A stretch of DNA of 6,702 bases, from NCBI GenBank assembly GCA_913020095.1, contig CAJWAH010000075.1, positions 1-6,702 of the forward strand. The letters run 5' to 3'. The stretch comes from an uncultured Synechococcus sp. (GTDB lineage Bacteria > Cyanobacteriota > Cyanobacteriia > PCC-6307 > Cyanobiaceae). Made by a program: the position numbers and the translations under genes. The notes below the pieces were generated by a model. The model ran no database searches. It was not told where the DNA came from and worked only from the letters and a program-made list of their open reading frames with translations. This document shows, one piece after another, positions 6,371 to 6,702 of the stretch; positions within the stretch are counted from its first letter, which is position 1; each line of letters opens with the position of its first letter.

Positions 6371-6702
6371 TGTGTCTCAGAACAGCCTTATGTCCAGGTC
6401 TGTCGATGGCAGCCAGAATGGTGGCTACGACGCAAGCCTGCTGGCCGTGGACAGCGCTGGCTTGGTAGGAATAGAGGCGGCAGGGGGAGGCAAAAACATG
6501 CAGACTCTCTACGCGCGGGTCACGGCCGGACAAGGAGCTGGCAGCAGTGTTGGATCTTCTTCTTCTGCTTCCTCCTCCTCCTTCTCCTCGCTGGGCAAAC
6601 GCCGTCGCCCAAAGTCCTGTGAACCGTCAATTGGAGGAAGTACAGCCAGTAATGCAGCTGCCGTGTCGGCGACGAACGTCTTTCAGCCGTTCTCTCGCCG
6701 CA
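6297..6702 (+). CDS. Unidentified Ser/Gly/Ala-rich open frame running off the right edge
   Basis: This frame, shifted by one from petA, is free of stops for 135 codons to the window end and could be the inside of a longer gene whose true start is not here; the ATG at 6297 lies in petA sequence and may be coincidental. The translation is hydrophilic and low in complexity. It includes [25 protein letters not shown], a Gly/Ala stretch ([10 protein letters not shown]), [12 protein letters not shown] (6555-6590) and then [12 protein letters not shown], a basic patch resembling a nuclear localisation signal. I recognise no domain or family. The flavour is eukaryotic rather than cyanobacterial. GC content counted by hand for 6301-6702 is about 59%, near that of the rest, so composition alone does not mark it as foreign. 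An open frame of this length could arise by chance at this GC content, so coding status is tentative. Confidence 0.3.
   Translation, partial: MATQTLHSLQAESLQDNGLTRRHNDVSQNSLMSRSVDGSQNGGYDASLLAVDSAGLVGIEAAGGGKNMQTLYARVTAGQGAGSSVGSSSSASSSSFSSLGKRRRPKSCEPSIGGSTASNAAAVSATNVFQPFSRR
6299..6315. other. Breakpoint where petA homology ends
   Basis: Codons up to about Gly226-Asn227 (6299-6304) still read as cytochrome f. By about 6312 no reading frame resembles the family. The short 5-base repeat GCAGA (6293-6297 and 6305-6309) flanks this point but is too short to mean much. No inverted repeats, target-site duplication or intron boundary is apparent. The exact base cannot be fixed without aligning a close relative. 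Confidence 0.65.

Noticed and set aside
6312..6533. Minus-strand open frame of 73 codons in the right tail
   Set aside because: Short, no recognisable family, and opposite a longer open frame with a distinctive serine run; most likely a shadow.
6555..6590. TCT/TCC trinucleotide run as a microsatellite or phase-variation tract
   Set aside because: It is imperfect (interrupted by GCT and TTC) and reads in frame as serines, so a coding low-complexity run is the simpler reading.
6371..6622. Continuation of the petA frame beyond its stop, with a hydrophobic stretch ([13 protein letters not shown], about 6557-6595) that might be mistaken for the cytochrome f anchor
   Set aside because: It shares no residues with the conserved cytochrome f C-terminus and is the frame-shifted reading of the TCT/TCC serine repeat. 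No readthrough of the 6368 TGA is suggested.

Overview
The window is a piece of a cyanobacterial chromosome, most like the high-GC picocyanobacteria (Synechococcus/Cyanobium type). It carries photosystem I genes (psaF, psaJ) and cytochrome b6f genes (petC, petA), and most proteins read as clean, full-length cyanobacterial family members. The core hexamer of the cyanobacterial HIP1 repeat, CGATCG, occurs eight times up to base 5271. The genus call is inference from gene order and protein sequence, with no database search.

Layout. 1-795 (-): the first 265 codons of tsaD (tRNA t6A modification), running off the left edge. 853-1459 (+): psaF and psaJ, a two-gene photosystem I operon closed by a clear intrinsic terminator at 1482-1509. 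1529-2095 (-): gmk, guanylate kinase, with a probable GTG start. 2147-3880 (+): a NFACT/RqcH-family protein with a strong ribosome binding site. 3877-4656 (+): tatC, overlapping the previous gene by ATGA. 4607-4921 (-): a small DUF3067-like protein of unknown function whose 3' end overlaps that of tatC. 5041-5577 (+): petC, the Rieske protein. 5624-6370 (+): petA, cytochrome f, normal through about residue 227 and then abnormal.

Functional links. PsaF and PsaJ are neighbouring photosystem I subunits; PsaF is on the lumenal face where electrons arrive from plastocyanin or cytochrome c6. The Rieske protein and cytochrome f are the lumenal electron-transfer subunits of the cytochrome b6f complex. 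The Rieske protein has a twin-arginine N-terminus, and the gene for the twin-arginine translocase subunit TatC lies just upstream.

The main anomaly is at the right end. Near base 6300 the cytochrome f sequence stops matching its family and ends after 21 unrelated residues, losing the rest of the small domain, the membrane anchor and the C-terminal tail. The remaining roughly 400 bases hold no recognisable cyanobacterial sequence. They contain an uninterrupted frame, offset by one from petA, encoding a Ser/Gly/Ala-rich polypeptide with an [12 protein letters not shown] run and a basic KRRRPK patch, which looks more like a eukaryotic low-complexity protein. The most likely explanation is a chimeric contig join; a real insertion or rearrangement in petA is less likely because petA is normally essential for photosynthetic growth. 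I see no CRISPR array, tRNA, rRNA or recognisable mobile element, and no convincing new multi-gene system.
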